Source: Chinchilla lanigera (lineage: Eukaryota > Chordata > Mammalia > Rodentia > Chinchillidae). From it: DNA of 64,000 nucleotides. The stretch is taken from the NCBI RefSeq assembly GCF_000276665.1, contig NW_004955423.1, positions 3,344,041-3,408,040 of the forward strand. Direction: 5' to 3'. Position 1 is the first letter of the stretch. The number at the start of each line of letters is the position of its first letter. Positions 1 through 10,887 of the stretch are shown piece by piece. The translations under genes and the position numbers were made by a program. The notes beneath the pieces are model-generated. The model did not search any database. It was not told the origin of the DNA and saw nothing but the letters and a program-made list of their open reading frames with translations.

Positions 1-262
1 ATGTGGCGATATTAGGATGACTATTTAGTTAATTTTAACCTAAACAGGGTTCCTCCTTCAGCAAATATTACTGCAATTTGTGATATCTATTAGTAAACAT
101 AGGAATTGAGAGTCTTGATACAGTATTGTCATTTCAACTGTATTTAGAATCTGCCAGACCAGTGCTATATGTAATACTGTATATAGTAATGTTTATTGCT
201 TAAATTTATGGTTTTTATGTGAATTGGTTTTAAATAGAGGGAATTGTTTGTGTTAAGAAAAC

Positions 263-284
263 TGTAATCAACCTTCTTCTATAG
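263..284 (+). other. ZNF644: 3' splice acceptor of ZNF644 last exon
   Basis: A pyrimidine-rich run (accttcttct) ends in ATAG at 281-284, directly before the reading frame that ends at 477. This is a normal acceptor. It puts the exon start at 285, with one base (285, G) completing a codon begun in the upstream exon. Confidence 0.85.
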
Positions 285-477
285 GTTTTGTGGCCTAGTC
301 TTTCGAGGACCATTGTCTGTTCAGGAAGACTGGATTAAGCACTTACAACGACACATTGTAAACGCTAATCTTCCACGGACTGGAGCTGGCATGGTGGAAG
401 TCACATCACTACTTAAAAAGCCTGCCTCCATTACAGAAACTTCATTTTCTCTACTAATGGCAGAAGCAGCTTCATAG
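285..477 (+). CDS. ZNF644: ZNF644 C-terminal coding exon (partial gene)
   Basis: This is the last coding exon of a zinc-finger protein: 63 residues plus one split codon, ending in TAG at 475-477. It begins with the second half of a C2H2 finger: Cys at residue 2, then [11 protein letters not shown], then HLQRH with the two zinc-binding His. The tail contains [10 protein letters not shown] and ends in LLMAEAAS. From memory, the final finger of the paralogue WIZ has the same GPLS-QE-W--HLQRH layout, so I assign ZNF644, the WIZ-like partner of the H3K9 methyltransferases G9a/GLP that acts in chromatin. The first Cys of the finger should lie in the preceding exon, outside the window, so an intron splits the finger. 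There is no start codon here because the gene runs in from the left. WIZ itself is the main alternative, but its tail differs as I recall it. Confidence 0.88.
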
Positions 478-1860
478 AACCAGGAAACCTTTTAAAAAAG
501 CAAATCTAAATCAGATGTAAATTTGAAATTCTTTGTCTTTTTTTTTGTAAGCCGCATTAAATTATCCGTTTATAAATGCTAAAGCAGGAAAATGGGGAAA
601 AGTGAATTACACTGACATCAGAGCAAATTGAATACTTAAAACAGTAAGTAGTCTATATATTTTATATAGGACAGAAGATGTGTTTTTAAGGTTTACTAAG
701 TTTTGTTGGTTAACTATCCACTTATTAGAAAATCTTACATGTAAACAGCCATTTATAAACTGTTGCACATGGATATATATGGACAGACTTATTGGAAAAA
801 TATGTTTTCTGCAGTGTTACCAGAATCAAGGCTCTGTTTGTTCCCCATATGACTTGCATAGAAAAATAAAATATTATATATTTTGTTTGTATGTATTTAG
901 TGTTTTGTATAATATCAGGAATTGCTAACTAAATTACTCAACTTAGGGCATTAAATATCATGTACTTCATAGTTTGAGACTGTTCACTCAAATAGGGCAG
1001 AGTAATATTCTATCTAGATGTGTAAGTGTTTTTTTAAAAATCACATGGAACGGTTTTTTTTATACTAAAAAGTGGAGGGAGATTTGTTTAAACAAGTATT
1101 TCTAAAAGAAATATGTACATAGTCCTGGAAATTATTTGTGGTAAGGAAATATTCTTTACTCCAATCGCATTTCTCAGACAATAAAGTGGTGCATCCATGC
1201 TACCTCCTACTTTGTCAATAAAGATGCTATTTACCCTTTACATTTTTGTATCATAATAGATTAAAAAAAATCTAATGTTCTTTATTGCAAGACATCCTTT
1301 TGTTAAAAGATTTGTTTCTTTTTAATGTTTTACCTAAAATTTGACATGCTTACAGGACAGGTTTGCCTCTTACTTTATTTAACATTGTAGAAATGTAATT
1401 AATAAAAGATACTACACAATTTAGAATAGGCTTTCTCATTTATATTATCTTCCAAATTTGATCAGTTAGCAAAACTTAATACACCAATTAAAATATTTCT
1501 ACATATGATGAGAATGTTTACAATTTAAATTTTAGAACTTGTTTTGGATGTGATTATATGTACAAAAATTGTGTAACACTATGCTCATGCTAAGAACCGA
1601 CATAACGGAATTACTGAAATAAATGTGCTGTGAGGAATGGAAAATACGGTGCAGGTGTCTTGGTCATGATAAATTGTGATTATTCTTCTAAGTTCTTTAC
1701 AAAAACAGGTCAGTTCTTTTAATATGAATTGAGATTCCTTTACGAAGAACAGTTTTTGTATGCAAGCACCATTTCATTTAATTTCATGTAGTTTGGCCAA
1801 TACTGTAGTTGAACCAAGGATATGCATTGATACTTTTCCTCATATGTAAATAAAGTTAAA
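478..1860 (+). other. ZNF644: ZNF644 3' UTR
   Basis: AT-rich sequence follows the stop codon with no SINE or L1 insertion, unlike the next 45 kb. That fits a transcribed, selected 3' UTR. Poly(A) signals (AATAAA) occur at 865-870, 1180-1185, 1217-1222, 1401-1406, 1618-1623 and 1849-1854, so several 3' ends are possible. I favour the 1618 site, giving a UTR of roughly 1.15 kb, with an extended form ending after 1854. The small open frame at 680-928 lies inside this UTR and is not a gene. Confidence 0.7.
1618..1623 (+). terminator. ZNF644: Main candidate poly(A) signal of ZNF644
   Basis: AATAAA is followed by TGTGCTGTGAGGAATGG, a GT-rich stretch typical of a downstream cleavage element. It is chosen over the other AATAAA copies because of this GT-rich context and the resulting UTR length. 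Confidence 0.5.
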
Positions 1861-2299
1861 AACAGTCAAAATAAGGAGTATTTTGGTAGAGTATATACAT
1901 ACCTCACTGCCAGTGAAAATTGTTTTCCTATGGTATATCTCCTTACCAGAAAAATCTCTAAATAAAAAAAGACTTAAAGAAAATGATAATGTCTATAATG
2001 TGAAGCATTTATTTTTATCATTGGTAGAAATAGTCTATTTGAGATTGTATGACATTGATTAAAATTGTTTATATTAACCAGGTCACTTTATTCATTGGAC
2101 ATAGGCTTTCTAGAAGGGCACCTCATTGGTCAACATAATGTATGTGAAAAGATAATTTTTCTTATTCATGATTAATTAACTCTTAATTCAGGACCACTTT
2201 CTCTGTGAAATCAGAAGAGTCATTTTCAAGGTGGGGTCTCTTGAATCCATGGTATTAGATGAGAGAAAAGTGGTTTTTTTCAAAGGGCCTGATCAAATC
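1861..2299. other. Intergenic, nothing recognised
   Basis: AT-rich sequence just past the ZNF644 poly(A) sites. One further AATAAA lies near 1961. I see no repeat or coding signal. Confidence 0.5.
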
Positions 2300-2421
2300 T
2301 TTTTTTTTTTTCTTTTTTGTTTTTTTTCTAAATTGCCCAGGCTGGCCTCCAACTCAAAATCCTCCTGGCTCAGCCTCCAAGTACTTAGGATTGCACGTAC
2401 ACACCATGTTACCCAGCTCAG
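2300..2421 (-). repeat. 7SL-derived SINE (B1-like)
   Basis: A T-rich start (the poly(A) tail on the other strand) is followed by gcccaggctggcctccaac and cagcctcc, the reverse complement of the B1/Alu body. Old and diverged. Confidence 0.75.
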
Positions 2422-3272
2422 TTTTTTAAATTGGAAGACATAGTACATAGCCAGTAACGTTTAGACATTTTAAAAAAATCATAACAGAATGGGAAGGCTA
2501 GTAATCTCTAGAGACCCTTTCAGCTTTAGTTTTGAACAGTTCTATGATTTCTGTCTTACCAAAGCCACTACCATGATATATAAATATATGAAAAGTTAGT
2601 TTGACCACAAGTTTCAGAATTGAACCTATGTTAAAGTTTTTCATATATCCAATTATATTTAAAGCGGTTACTTTTCTTCTTTAAATCAGTCATGAAAACA
2701 GAACATTTGAAATTAGAATTAACAAAACTAAGGAATTCTTGAAAAGTAAATTTTCATAATAATTCTGTAGGAAGCAAAGTTCATCCTTATTTGGCAACTA
2801 GAAAGTTAGTATTACATTTTCTGTTGGCTGCTAGTAGAAGAAAATTATGAAATGTTATCTCAAGTTCATGGTAAGTTTCATGTCAGACTATGGACTGCTT
2901 TATTCATCAGAAGTAACGATTTTTATCTTAATTTTTATTATTGATTGAAATATGCAAGTTTCTTTAATACTGACTTTTTAAAAATCCAGTCGGCAGTGTT
3001 GATGTGTTTTAATAGCAGTAGGACAAAAAAATTAACTTCTCCATAAGTAATATTTCCTACTGTGCTATCTCAGAATATATTAGAATGGTGACATAGCTCA
3101 TATCTGTGTTTTAGGTATTATTTAATTGTGAGATACTAAGCTGATGACTTACTCAATTCACTAAACAAACTTTTCTAAAGAATACGCATGTAACTTCATA
3201 TTAGTCCAAAGGATAGGTTCATGTTGTTTCTCCCTAATGAAACGTAACACATGGTTATTTTAGAAATGTTAA
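2422..3272. other. Intergenic, nothing recognised
   Basis: AT-rich sequence without a coding frame of note or a repeat I can name. Confidence 0.45.
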
Positions 3273-3363
3273 CTGGAGGTATAGGTCAGTCAGTGGTAGA
3301 GTGCTTGACTAGCATGTATGAGGCCCTGGGTTTAATCCCTAACACCACCCAACACACACAAAA
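3273..3363 (+). repeat. ID-like tRNA-derived SINE
   Basis: Body reads gtcagtggtagagtgcttgac ... gaggccctgggtttaatcc with a CA-rich tail. A- and B-box regions of the tRNA-like promoter are recognisable but mutated. The 'gaggccctggg' form marks the older of the two ID-like subfamilies seen here. Confidence 0.75.
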
Positions 3364-4291
3364 GTGAAAAGCGGGAGCTATCACCTGTGGTATCATCACT
3401 TAAAAACAGCTACTTTTAAAAGCTTTGTTGTACATTTCTTTTTCTTTTTATTTCAGTATAGTTATGAGATAGTGTTCAGTATAACTGATTAAAATCCTGT
3501 TATCCCAGGTCAATTTTAAATTTGAATGCAGTCTGTGTAGACTAACTTTTGAATACTACATAATTTATTTTGATACTTGGATGTGGCAAAACCCAGTCGA
3601 CATCAGTAACATTTCAAATTGGGGACTCCAGTCATCCCTGTTGCAAAAGATAGGAACTTGTTTTCTTATTTTGAAGGCTAGCCTAGTTCAGTTTTGGATC
3701 TTCCATCAGTAGCTCCTGCCTAATTTCCTAATTTTTTAGTCCCTTAGACAGAGGTACCTTAATTTCTCTTGATGATCACAAATTGTTGAATACCTTTCAT
3801 TGCTTAGACAAACATTAGTGATAACAAAGCTTATAGAATTGATGCTTCATTGGTTTTAGATTAGTCCAAAAGCCAAAATGAAAAAAATAGTATACGTAAT
3901 TTAATAAAACTGAATTTCAATTCAAAACAATTTTTTTTGTTAGTGAAATTTTAGACAAATACATAAAATTTTCCCACATTAAAGATTTGTCATATTCACC
4001 CTACTTTTGATTTCTGAAGTTTATACTTTCACTTTGTTTTTTCCCTTTTTAAAAAACAAATCATGTTACATAGAAATTGACACTCTTTAGTAATAGATTG
4101 TTGAGCATTTTCATGCCACTAAGTATTTTTCTTAAATATACTTTTTAAAATTAAATTTACTTTTACTGATACATAAAAATGTGTTAATCTGGAATACCAT
4201 GTAATGTTTCAATGCATATATATCGTGTGTTATGTTTAAACATACATATTTCCTTAAATGTTTATCATTTTATGGTTAAATATACTTTATC
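3364..4291. other. Intergenic, nothing recognised
   Basis: AT-rich, no recognisable repeat or gene. Confidence 0.45.
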
Positions 4292-4387
4292 TTTTTGTTT
4301 TGTTTTGTTTTGACAGTGCCAGGGATTGAACCCAGGGCTTCATGCATGCTAGGCAAGACTTCTACCACTGAGCTACATCCCCAACCC
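4292..4387 (-). repeat. ID-like tRNA-derived SINE
   Basis: Antisense copy: (TTTTG)n tail, then agggattgaacccagggctt (B box on the minus strand) and gagctacatccccaaccc (5' end). The predicted frame at 4295-4477 is an artefact of this SINE. Confidence 0.85.
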
Positions 4388-5190
4388 TTAAATATACTTG
4401 AAATTTTTGCAGATTTTTTTCATTATACTGTACTTAGTTCATTTTTTTGCTGGTTGATAGTTTATGTTGTCTCCTGAATTTTGGTATTAAGAAGAATACT
4501 TTTGAAGAGTATTGTTGTAAATTGTGCACATCCAAAATTATTTCCTTAGAGTGAATTTCTAGAACTAGAATTGGTAGGCCAAAGAGTTGGATTTTGCTCA
4601 CAGAGCTGAGGCTTTATATATGAATTTCCAAATTGCTATTCAGAAACCTTAGTAATAGTGTATTTATATCTGCAGTGTATGAAAATGGCTTATCTTTACT
4701 CTTGTCCATATATTTTCTCAACAAACAAAACTTTGCATATTTAATAAAAAGTGTTATCTTTTCATTTCTAAGTAACCAATGAAACAAAACATAATCTTTT
4801 GATCTTAAAGGTATTAGCTTTCTGGTTTATAAATTACATACAACACGATTGCGTTTTTAGTAGGTGATAACCTCTGCTTTTATAATTGGCCTCCAGAACA
4901 ACAAAGTATAAGCATTTTTAGGAGATTTTTGACTGTTTTGCTGATTCCAGAATTTTTTAATATTTATAGTCAAATTGGTCTGTGGGCCCTACTTCCAAAA
5001 ATCTAAAGAGTATTTGAAAGTAATATACTATATTGCCACATAACCTTTCAAGTGATTGATTTTTGAGTATAATTATAGACAAATTCTAATTAAAATTAAC
5101 TTTCAAAGTTTCTGGCAGGTTTTGTTAAATGTGAGTTGTTTTATATCTTCTAAGCAAGTTGGTAAAAAAAGATTAATTAAAAGTTTGCAG
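4388..5190. other. Intergenic, nothing recognised
   Basis: AT-rich; could contain very old L1 material but I cannot place it. Confidence 0.4.
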
Positions 5191-5322
5191 CTGGCGGAGT
5201 GCAAGGAATGGCACATACCTGTAGTCCCAGCTACTCAGGAGACTCAAGCAGGAAGATTGCTTGAGCCCAGCAATTCAGACCAGCATGGGCAACATAGTGA
5301 GACCCATTCTCAAAAAACAAAA
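5191..5322 (+). repeat. 7SL-derived SINE (B1/Alu-like monomer)
   Basis: Contains cctgtagtcccagctactca and gagcccagcaattcagacca followed by an A-rich tail. It lacks the 29-bp internal duplication of typical B1. Explains the frame at 5056-5325. Confidence 0.85.
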
Positions 5323-5525
5323 TGAAATTTGCTCTTAGAAATTGTAGGTTTCTTAAAGATAGAGTCTAAAGAGATAGTTCTTTCTTAACCTAAGACCAAA
5401 CTTTGTAATTTTATTTTTTTCTATTGGATGAATTTAGTGAATTTCAGCAAACAGTTTTAAATAAAGAGCATTCAGATAATATCTTATTTAAAACAATGTT
5501 TCACAGATTACATTTATCAACTCAG

Positions 5526-5617
5526 GGGCTGGGGATTTTTAGCTCAGCGGCACAGCGCCTGCCTGGCAAGCGCAAGATTGTGAGTTCGCTTCCCAGTACC
5601 GGAAAACAAACAAACAA
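5526..5617 (+). repeat. Young ID-like SINE, GTACC-tail subfamily
   Basis: gggctggggattttt-agctcagcgg ... gcctgcctggcaagcgcaag ... cccagtaccgg with a (CAAA)n tail. It is flanked by a perfect 16-bp target-site duplication (5510-5525 and 5618-5633, acatttatcaactcag), so the insertion is recent and was made by L1 machinery. Confidence 0.93.
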
Positions 5618-5633
5618 ACATTTATCAACTCAG

Positions 5634-5882
5634 TACATTCGATTACTCTTTCAAGAACTGAGGTTCTGATTTAAAACTTCAAATATGTAACTATCATTTA
5701 CAAATGTAATAAATTCTTAAATGTGTAGAATCATGAATTTTCTTGAATTTTTCAGGTTATCATACAACTTAGTAAAATATCTACCTTAAAATCACAACTC
5801 AGAAGGCTGAAATGTTAATTCTTAATAGGCCAGATAGTCTTAAATATTAAAAATACTCAAAAGTTTTTGTTGAATATAGTTT
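5634..5882. other. Intergenic, nothing recognised
   Basis: AT-rich sequence between the young SINE and an L1 3' end. Confidence 0.4.
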
Positions 5883-6205
5883 CTTTTTTTAATTAATTTT
5901 ATTGGTACATTTTATATATACATAATGATAACATTCATCATATAGAATTGGTACCTATGCATGATATTTCTTGTTTCTTTTCCCATTTCCTTCCCTTCAC
6001 CCCCCTCTTCCCCTTCTGACTTACAAAAGCTTTGTTTCCATTTTTTCCTTCTTTTTTCCTTTTTCCTTCCTTCCTTTTTTTTGGTTTTTTTCTGGTACCA
6101 GGAATCAAACTCATGACCTTGCACTTGCGAGGTAGGCACTGTGCGACTGAGCTAAATCCCCAGCCCCTCCTTCCTTCCTTTCCTTTACCCTCTCCCTGAA
6201 TCTTA
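5883..6205 (-). mobile_element. 5'-truncated L1 3'-UTR fragment, split by a SINE
   Basis: Read on the minus strand it is purine-rich (gaaggaag runs), then reaches a tract with 'atgttatcattatgtatata' and 'gtaccaata', and ends in A. The same tract occurs on the plus strand near 33 kb. This is the layout of a lineage-specific L1 3' end. A SINE (6074-6167) is nested in it. Confidence 0.45.
6074..6167 (-). repeat. ID-like SINE, GTACC subfamily
   Basis: Antisense: ctggtaccaggaatcaaact ... gagctaaatccccagcccc. It is embedded in a CCTTCCTT-rich tract that recurs on both sides and may be the target-site duplication. Confidence 0.85.
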
Positions 6206-6396
6206 CATTTTCTTCCTATTTCAAAACTAAAGTATGTACAAATTGCCTATTGCTAAATTTGTTTTGCTTAAGTGAGATGAAGTACATAAATGTGTCATTT
6301 GAAGAAATACATTAATTAGTATAAGGGTAAGATGTTGTCAGCATCACCAAAATAAGTAAATTATCTCCCTTCCTTCCTACTTCTTACTTCCTATTC

Positions 6397-6479
6397 CTTT
6401 GGCATTGCTGGGGATGGAACCTATATATACCCTGGCCTGTGTTAGGCAAGTGCTCTGCCGAAGAGCTACACCCAGAGCC
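6397..6479 (-). repeat. ID-like SINE, older subfamily
   Basis: Antisense: tgctggggatggaacctata ... taggcaagtgctctgccgaa ... gagctacaccca. Diverged. Confidence 0.75.
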
Positions 6480-6519
6480 TTCTGACTTTTATAATATTAT
6501 TTTATGCTTTTTTGCTTTT

Positions 6520-8645
6520 CTTAACAGTTTGACCTCCAGTGAATGGGTATAGTTTACTTTTGCTTGTTTTTGTATTTTATAGATATGGAATTATACCCTA
6601 CAAGATTTGTAGCCAGCTTTTGCTTAATGTTACTGAAATTCATCTCTATTGTCTATAGGAATAGTTTATTCATTTTCATTGTTGCATGTTATTACATTAT
6701 ATAGATATGCCACCTTTTTATTATTCATTTTTATTATTGATAGACATTTCATTTTTCAGTATTGTTTTTAGAGCTGTGAAGCTAGATTCTTGTCTCCTGA
6801 TAAACATTGCAATTTTCCTTAGGGTACATGCCAAGGAGTAGGATTTTTTTGGTCAGAGTATATACTTCTAAGATGAGGGTAAAGTATTTTCCAAATTAAT
6901 TGTACATGTGTACATTGCCACAAGAAGTGAAGAGTTCTTGTTCCTCTAGATCCCCATTAATATAATCAGATTTTTAAATTTTTGCTAATTGCTAAGTTCA
7001 TGTGGCATTTCACTGTGAATTTAATTTACATTTCCCTGATTACTATAAGGGTTCATCTTTACATTTATTGGCTTGGATTTCCTCTTGAGAAATGCCTTTA
7101 CAAAATTGCCCATTTTTCCCCCACTAGGGTGTCTGAAGTTAATTTTCCTATTACCTCTTAGGAGTGCCACTAAACTTTAGGTTTTATGTGTTGCCAATAT
7201 CTCCTACTTTGTTGTTCAAGTTTTCATTTGCTTTTTAGTTACTTTTGGTGAACACATCCTAATTTTAGTGTAATTCATCCTTTTAAATTTCTTAAGGCTG
7301 TTTTGCAGCATATGTTCTGGGCTTTTGTTTGATGAGGCCTTTATTCTTTTAATTCTTGAAAAGTATTTTCACTGGTTGTAGACTTGTAGACTGGCAGCTA
7401 TTCTGTCCTCCCGCTCATATACAATTATTCCACCATTTTCTGCCTTGTCCTTAGAAGTTTACAAGTTCAGCTGTTGCTTATTTTAAAATAAGCTGTCTAA
7501 ATTTCCTGGCTGCTCATAATTATTTCTAAATCTCTAGTTTTTGATGCCACGACTATGTGGGAATTTTTATTGTCGAGTTTGGATCTCTTGGATTCTGGAA
7601 ATTTTCCAACCATTATCTCTCAACTTATTTTTCTGCTCCATTTTCTCTCATTTTTCTGGGATTCAAAAGCATAGATATTTTTAAATATGTTCTCTATACC
7701 TCTTACGTTTTGTTTTCTATATCTCTTTGTGCTATACTTTGTCTCTTAATGTCCATTCTACTTTTTTGTAAATTTTCTCAGCACTTGTTAAACCCATCGG
7801 TGTCATCTTAATTTCATAATACTCAGATGTAGAATTTCTGTTCTTTTCCAGGTACTACTTATTATTTTTTGTAGTCCCCTAGATAGACTTAAGCTCATCC
7901 CCCTCCCTTTCCCCTTCTTCTCTCCTCTCATGGGCCACACTGTAGTCTGAATCTGATAATTCTGGAATCTAAAATAACCGTGGGTCAAATTCTGTTGGTA
8001 GTTACTTTTCGTGTTTCTTGTACATGGTGTCTTGTGTGCCTAAATGTTTGACTATGTACTGAACATTATATTTGAAAGTTATTTTTAGTATTTTAAGGCC
8101 TGTTATAGTATCTTTACTTCTGCCAGGTATCTGGAGATGTTAATAGTTTAGAACCTCTTTCAATTCATCTGGCCTAATCAGCTAACCCAAAGTTAGACTG
8201 TAAGAGCTAGGTCATGGGAAAGCTGGTTTATATTTGGTTCACATTTTACCATATGCGTATAGCTTTATTTTACTAGCCCCATGAGACCATCAAAAATGTA
8301 ACATAGTTTCAGAGCTGTTTAGATTTTTGAACCAGTAATTCTCCACAATCTTGTTAGTTTTTTAATACTTGTGTGAAGTTTTGTTTTTATTAATCTAACA
8401 TCGTAAGAAATCCTGGTATAAGTTGTGAGTGTGGGGATTTTGTATGTTTTGATGACTCATATTTTCCTAGAAGGGTTCTGATACATAATATGCACATAGT
8501 AAAATGTTCACTATGTGTATATAGTAAAATGTATACTATAGTGGTGTATGAGCTACAAATTTAAGTGGGATTTAAATATCCAGTTTCCCTTTATGTCTTT
8601 TCTTTAAAATACGTTTTGGCTATTTGTACACATTTTTTAACCTGT
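6520..8645 (-). mobile_element. Diverged L1M-type 3' region (antisense)
   Basis: Long AT-rich sequence in the style of antisense L1M 3' ends: minus-strand A-rich, no SINE homology, no intact frame. Frames at 7557-7811 and 7803-7988 are short chance frames within it. The family name is a judgement by eye; it could be several fragments. Confidence 0.4.
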
Positions 8646-8781
8646 TTTTTTTTTTTTTTTTTTTTTTAGTTTGTTTTTGAGACAGTCTTACTGTCTAGTT
8701 TTAGGCTGGCCTTGAACTCACGATGTCCTCCGTCCTCAGCCTCCAGAGTGCTGGGATTACAGGTGTGTGCCAGCATGCACC
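8646..8781 (-). repeat. 7SL-derived SINE (B1-like)
   Basis: T(21) tail tract, then gtttttgagacagtcttact, ggctggccttgaactcacga and gtgctgggattacaggtgtg: a full antisense B1-type body. Confidence 0.9.
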
Positions 8782-8978
8782 AATTCGTGCATTTTTCTCT
8801 TCCACATATAGTTTAGAATTAATTTGCCAAATTCCTTTGGAATATCCTGAGATTTTGTTCAGAACCACACTATAATTTTTGGGAAATGGGAAATATAAAC
8901 CTTTTTCTTTTAGGAACATGGCATTTTTGTTAGATTTTTATTTTTCTTTTTTAATTTGGTTCAGAGTTTTGTTTTTTG

Positions 8979-9096
8979 TTTTGTCTGTTTGATTTAGGAT
9001 CTTGTTAAGTCACTAAGTTGCCCAGGCTGGGCTCAAACTTGGAATCCTCCTGCATGAGTTCCCAGAATTATAGGTGTGCACCACCACACCCAGCTT
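8979..9096 (-). repeat. 7SL-derived SINE (B1-like)
   Basis: gttgcccaggctgggctcaa and gaattataggtgtgcaccac mark an antisense B1-type element. The frame at 9018-9260 is an artefact of it. Confidence 0.85.
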
Positions 9097-9440
9097 CCTT
9101 TTCATCTCTTACATGCTACAAGAAAATCTTACAGATTTTTTTTATAGAGAATTGCATATTTTTAAATTTATGTCTCTATATTTTAGTTTCTGTTGCTATT
9201 GTAAATGGATTTTTCTTCAAATTCTTGAAATTCAGTATTGCTGATAGGAAGATTGTTTAAATCAATCTTGCAGTCTTTCACTTTGCTGAGCTTTCATATT
9301 GTAATGTTTTAACTCCCTTAGAGTACATAAGTACCTAGTCATGTCATCTAAAGATTACATGTATCTCTTGCTTTGTAATATTATTCCTGTTCTTTTTCTT
9401 GTGTTTGCATGGGGTTTAAAAATTGTCAGGAAGTAATAGG

Positions 9441-9525
9441 CTTTATTTTTGGGTACCTGGAGTCAAAGTCAGGACCTTTCACTTGCCAGGCAAATGCTTG
9501 TGCAGCTGAGCTATATCCCCAGCCC
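9441..9525 (-). repeat. ID-like SINE (first of two at one site)
   Basis: Antisense: gggtacctggagtcaaagtc ... gcagctgagctatatccccagccc. It is bounded by aagtaatagg (9431-9440) and agtaatagg (9526-9534), so it has its own target-site duplication. Confidence 0.88.
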
Positions 9526-9534
9526 AGTAATAGG

Positions 9535-9624
9535 TTTTTGTTTTTTTTCCAGTACCAGGAATCGAACTCATGACCTCATGCTTGCCAGGCAGGCACTGTG
9601 CCACTGTGCTAAATCCCCAGCCCC
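9535..9624 (-). repeat. ID-like SINE (second at the same site)
   Basis: Antisense: ccagtaccaggaatcgaact ... gctaaatccccagcccc, bounded by agtaatagg (9526-9534) and aagtaatagg (9625-9634). Together with its neighbour it makes three copies of one target separated by two independent SINEs. Confidence 0.88.
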
Positions 9625-9843
9625 AAGTAATAGGTTTTTAAACCTTGAGCCATCCCTAAGTTTCTCCATAAGTGATTATGGGTTGATTGATATTATAAAT
9701 TTTGATTTGCTTCTATTTCATTGAGGAATTTTTATGTATATTTATTAGTGATACTGAGCCTTCTGTTCTACTTGGATGGCTTTTGGGCCTGAGTTGGCTT
9801 GGCCTTATAAAATGAGTTGGGGAGTTTTAAGTTTGTCTATGCT

Positions 9844-10201
9844 CTGAAATACCATGGCCTGGATACCTCTTGAAGTTCCCAGATGCGGGGCAGGGAGAGG
9901 CAAGAGGATACAGAAATAAAGATAGGAGACAGAAAGCTGAGATCAGGTGGAGCCCTCCAGATAGGAGGAAAGGAACTGCTCAACCACCGAAGCGTGTTTA
10001 TTTATACATTTGGCAGGTTCGTGTTACGTGACACCCTTTCTGTGTAGCAACCCATTGCTTGGATTGTCTCAGGGCTTAGTGTTCTCTAGACAGAAGCAGC
10101 TGGTTCATGTGGCTTGCCTCTGGAACTCCTTGTTCTCCAACAGTCCTTGTCTTGACCCACACGTGATCAGTTTCCAGCTTCAGGGGCTCCCTACACTGAA
10201 A
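9844..10201. repeat. 6-bp target-site duplication of the solo LTR
   Basis: The span marks the two copies of ctgaaa at its two ends (9844-9849, 10196-10201) that bound the LTR. Confidence 0.7.
9850..10195 (-). mobile_element. Solo ERVK-type LTR
   Basis: A 346-bp element flanked by a perfect 6-bp duplication, ctgaaa at 9844-9849 and 10196-10201, the size typical of ERVK (class II) integrases. On the minus strand it begins TGTAGGGAGCCCC, has a TATA-like and poly(A)-signal-like motif TATAAATAAA near 9997-10006, and ends in GGTA where CA is usual. No internal viral genes are present, so it is a solo LTR left by recombination. The opposed frames at 10010-10234 and 10076-10264 are chance frames in it. 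Confidence 0.72.
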
Positions 10202-10849
10202 GTTTTCACAACATGGACAATACTGCTTTCTTAAACATTTGCTAGTACTCATCCATAAATTCATTTGAGTCTGTTATCGTTGAGGGACAGGTCTCTTGAT
10301 TACTTTTACTATTTATTCTACAGGGATTTAAGGATTTTTAAAAACCTATTTTTGTTTTTCTAAGAATCTAGTCACAGTATTTTATTCATCAACTCAACTT
10401 TTTTATCTTCCAGTACTTAACCTTTATTTTCAGTCTTTCTGGATTTCTAGTAAATACATGTAAAGCTATTTTTTTCCTGCACATACCAATTTGGTCAGTG
10501 TCACAGCTTTATATATATTAGAACTATCGTCGTTTGCTTTGACTTCAATTTTGACTTCCTTTTTAGCTAATTTCTGCCTTTTGGGAATTTGTTGAAATTT
10601 TCTCTGGTCGAAGATGCAGTTTTTTATTGGTAATGTTCAATATTTTGAAAACATTGTGCTGTCTCTGGGTTTGGAGGTACAAAATTTTATATCTACTCTA
10701 TATTATATATATGTAATTTAAATTACACTATTAACATTATCTATATCTTACTCATGTTCTTTGCTTTACCTGTCAGATTCTGTGAAAGATAGCTTTGGAC
10801 CCCTCAGTAGGATTGTTGTTGTGTCAGTTTCTCCCCATCCTACATTTGG

Positions 10850-10887
10850 TTTTTATACTCACAAACATTGTTTTGTGAGTATAAAAA
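10850..10887. repeat. Perfect 16-bp inverted repeat
   Basis: tttttatactcacaaa (10850-10865) and its exact reverse complement (10872-10887) flank a 6-nt spacer. No terminator function is implied in this setting. Confidence 0.8.

Noticed and set aside
680..928. 82-residue frame after ZNF644
   Set aside because: Lies within the 3' UTR, with AT-driven composition and no Kozak or homology support.
5526..5617. tRNA gene suggested by A- and B-box-like motifs
   Set aside because: The sequence cannot fold into a full cloverleaf, has a simple A-rich tail and a target-site duplication, and recurs many times: it is a SINE, as are the similar copies.
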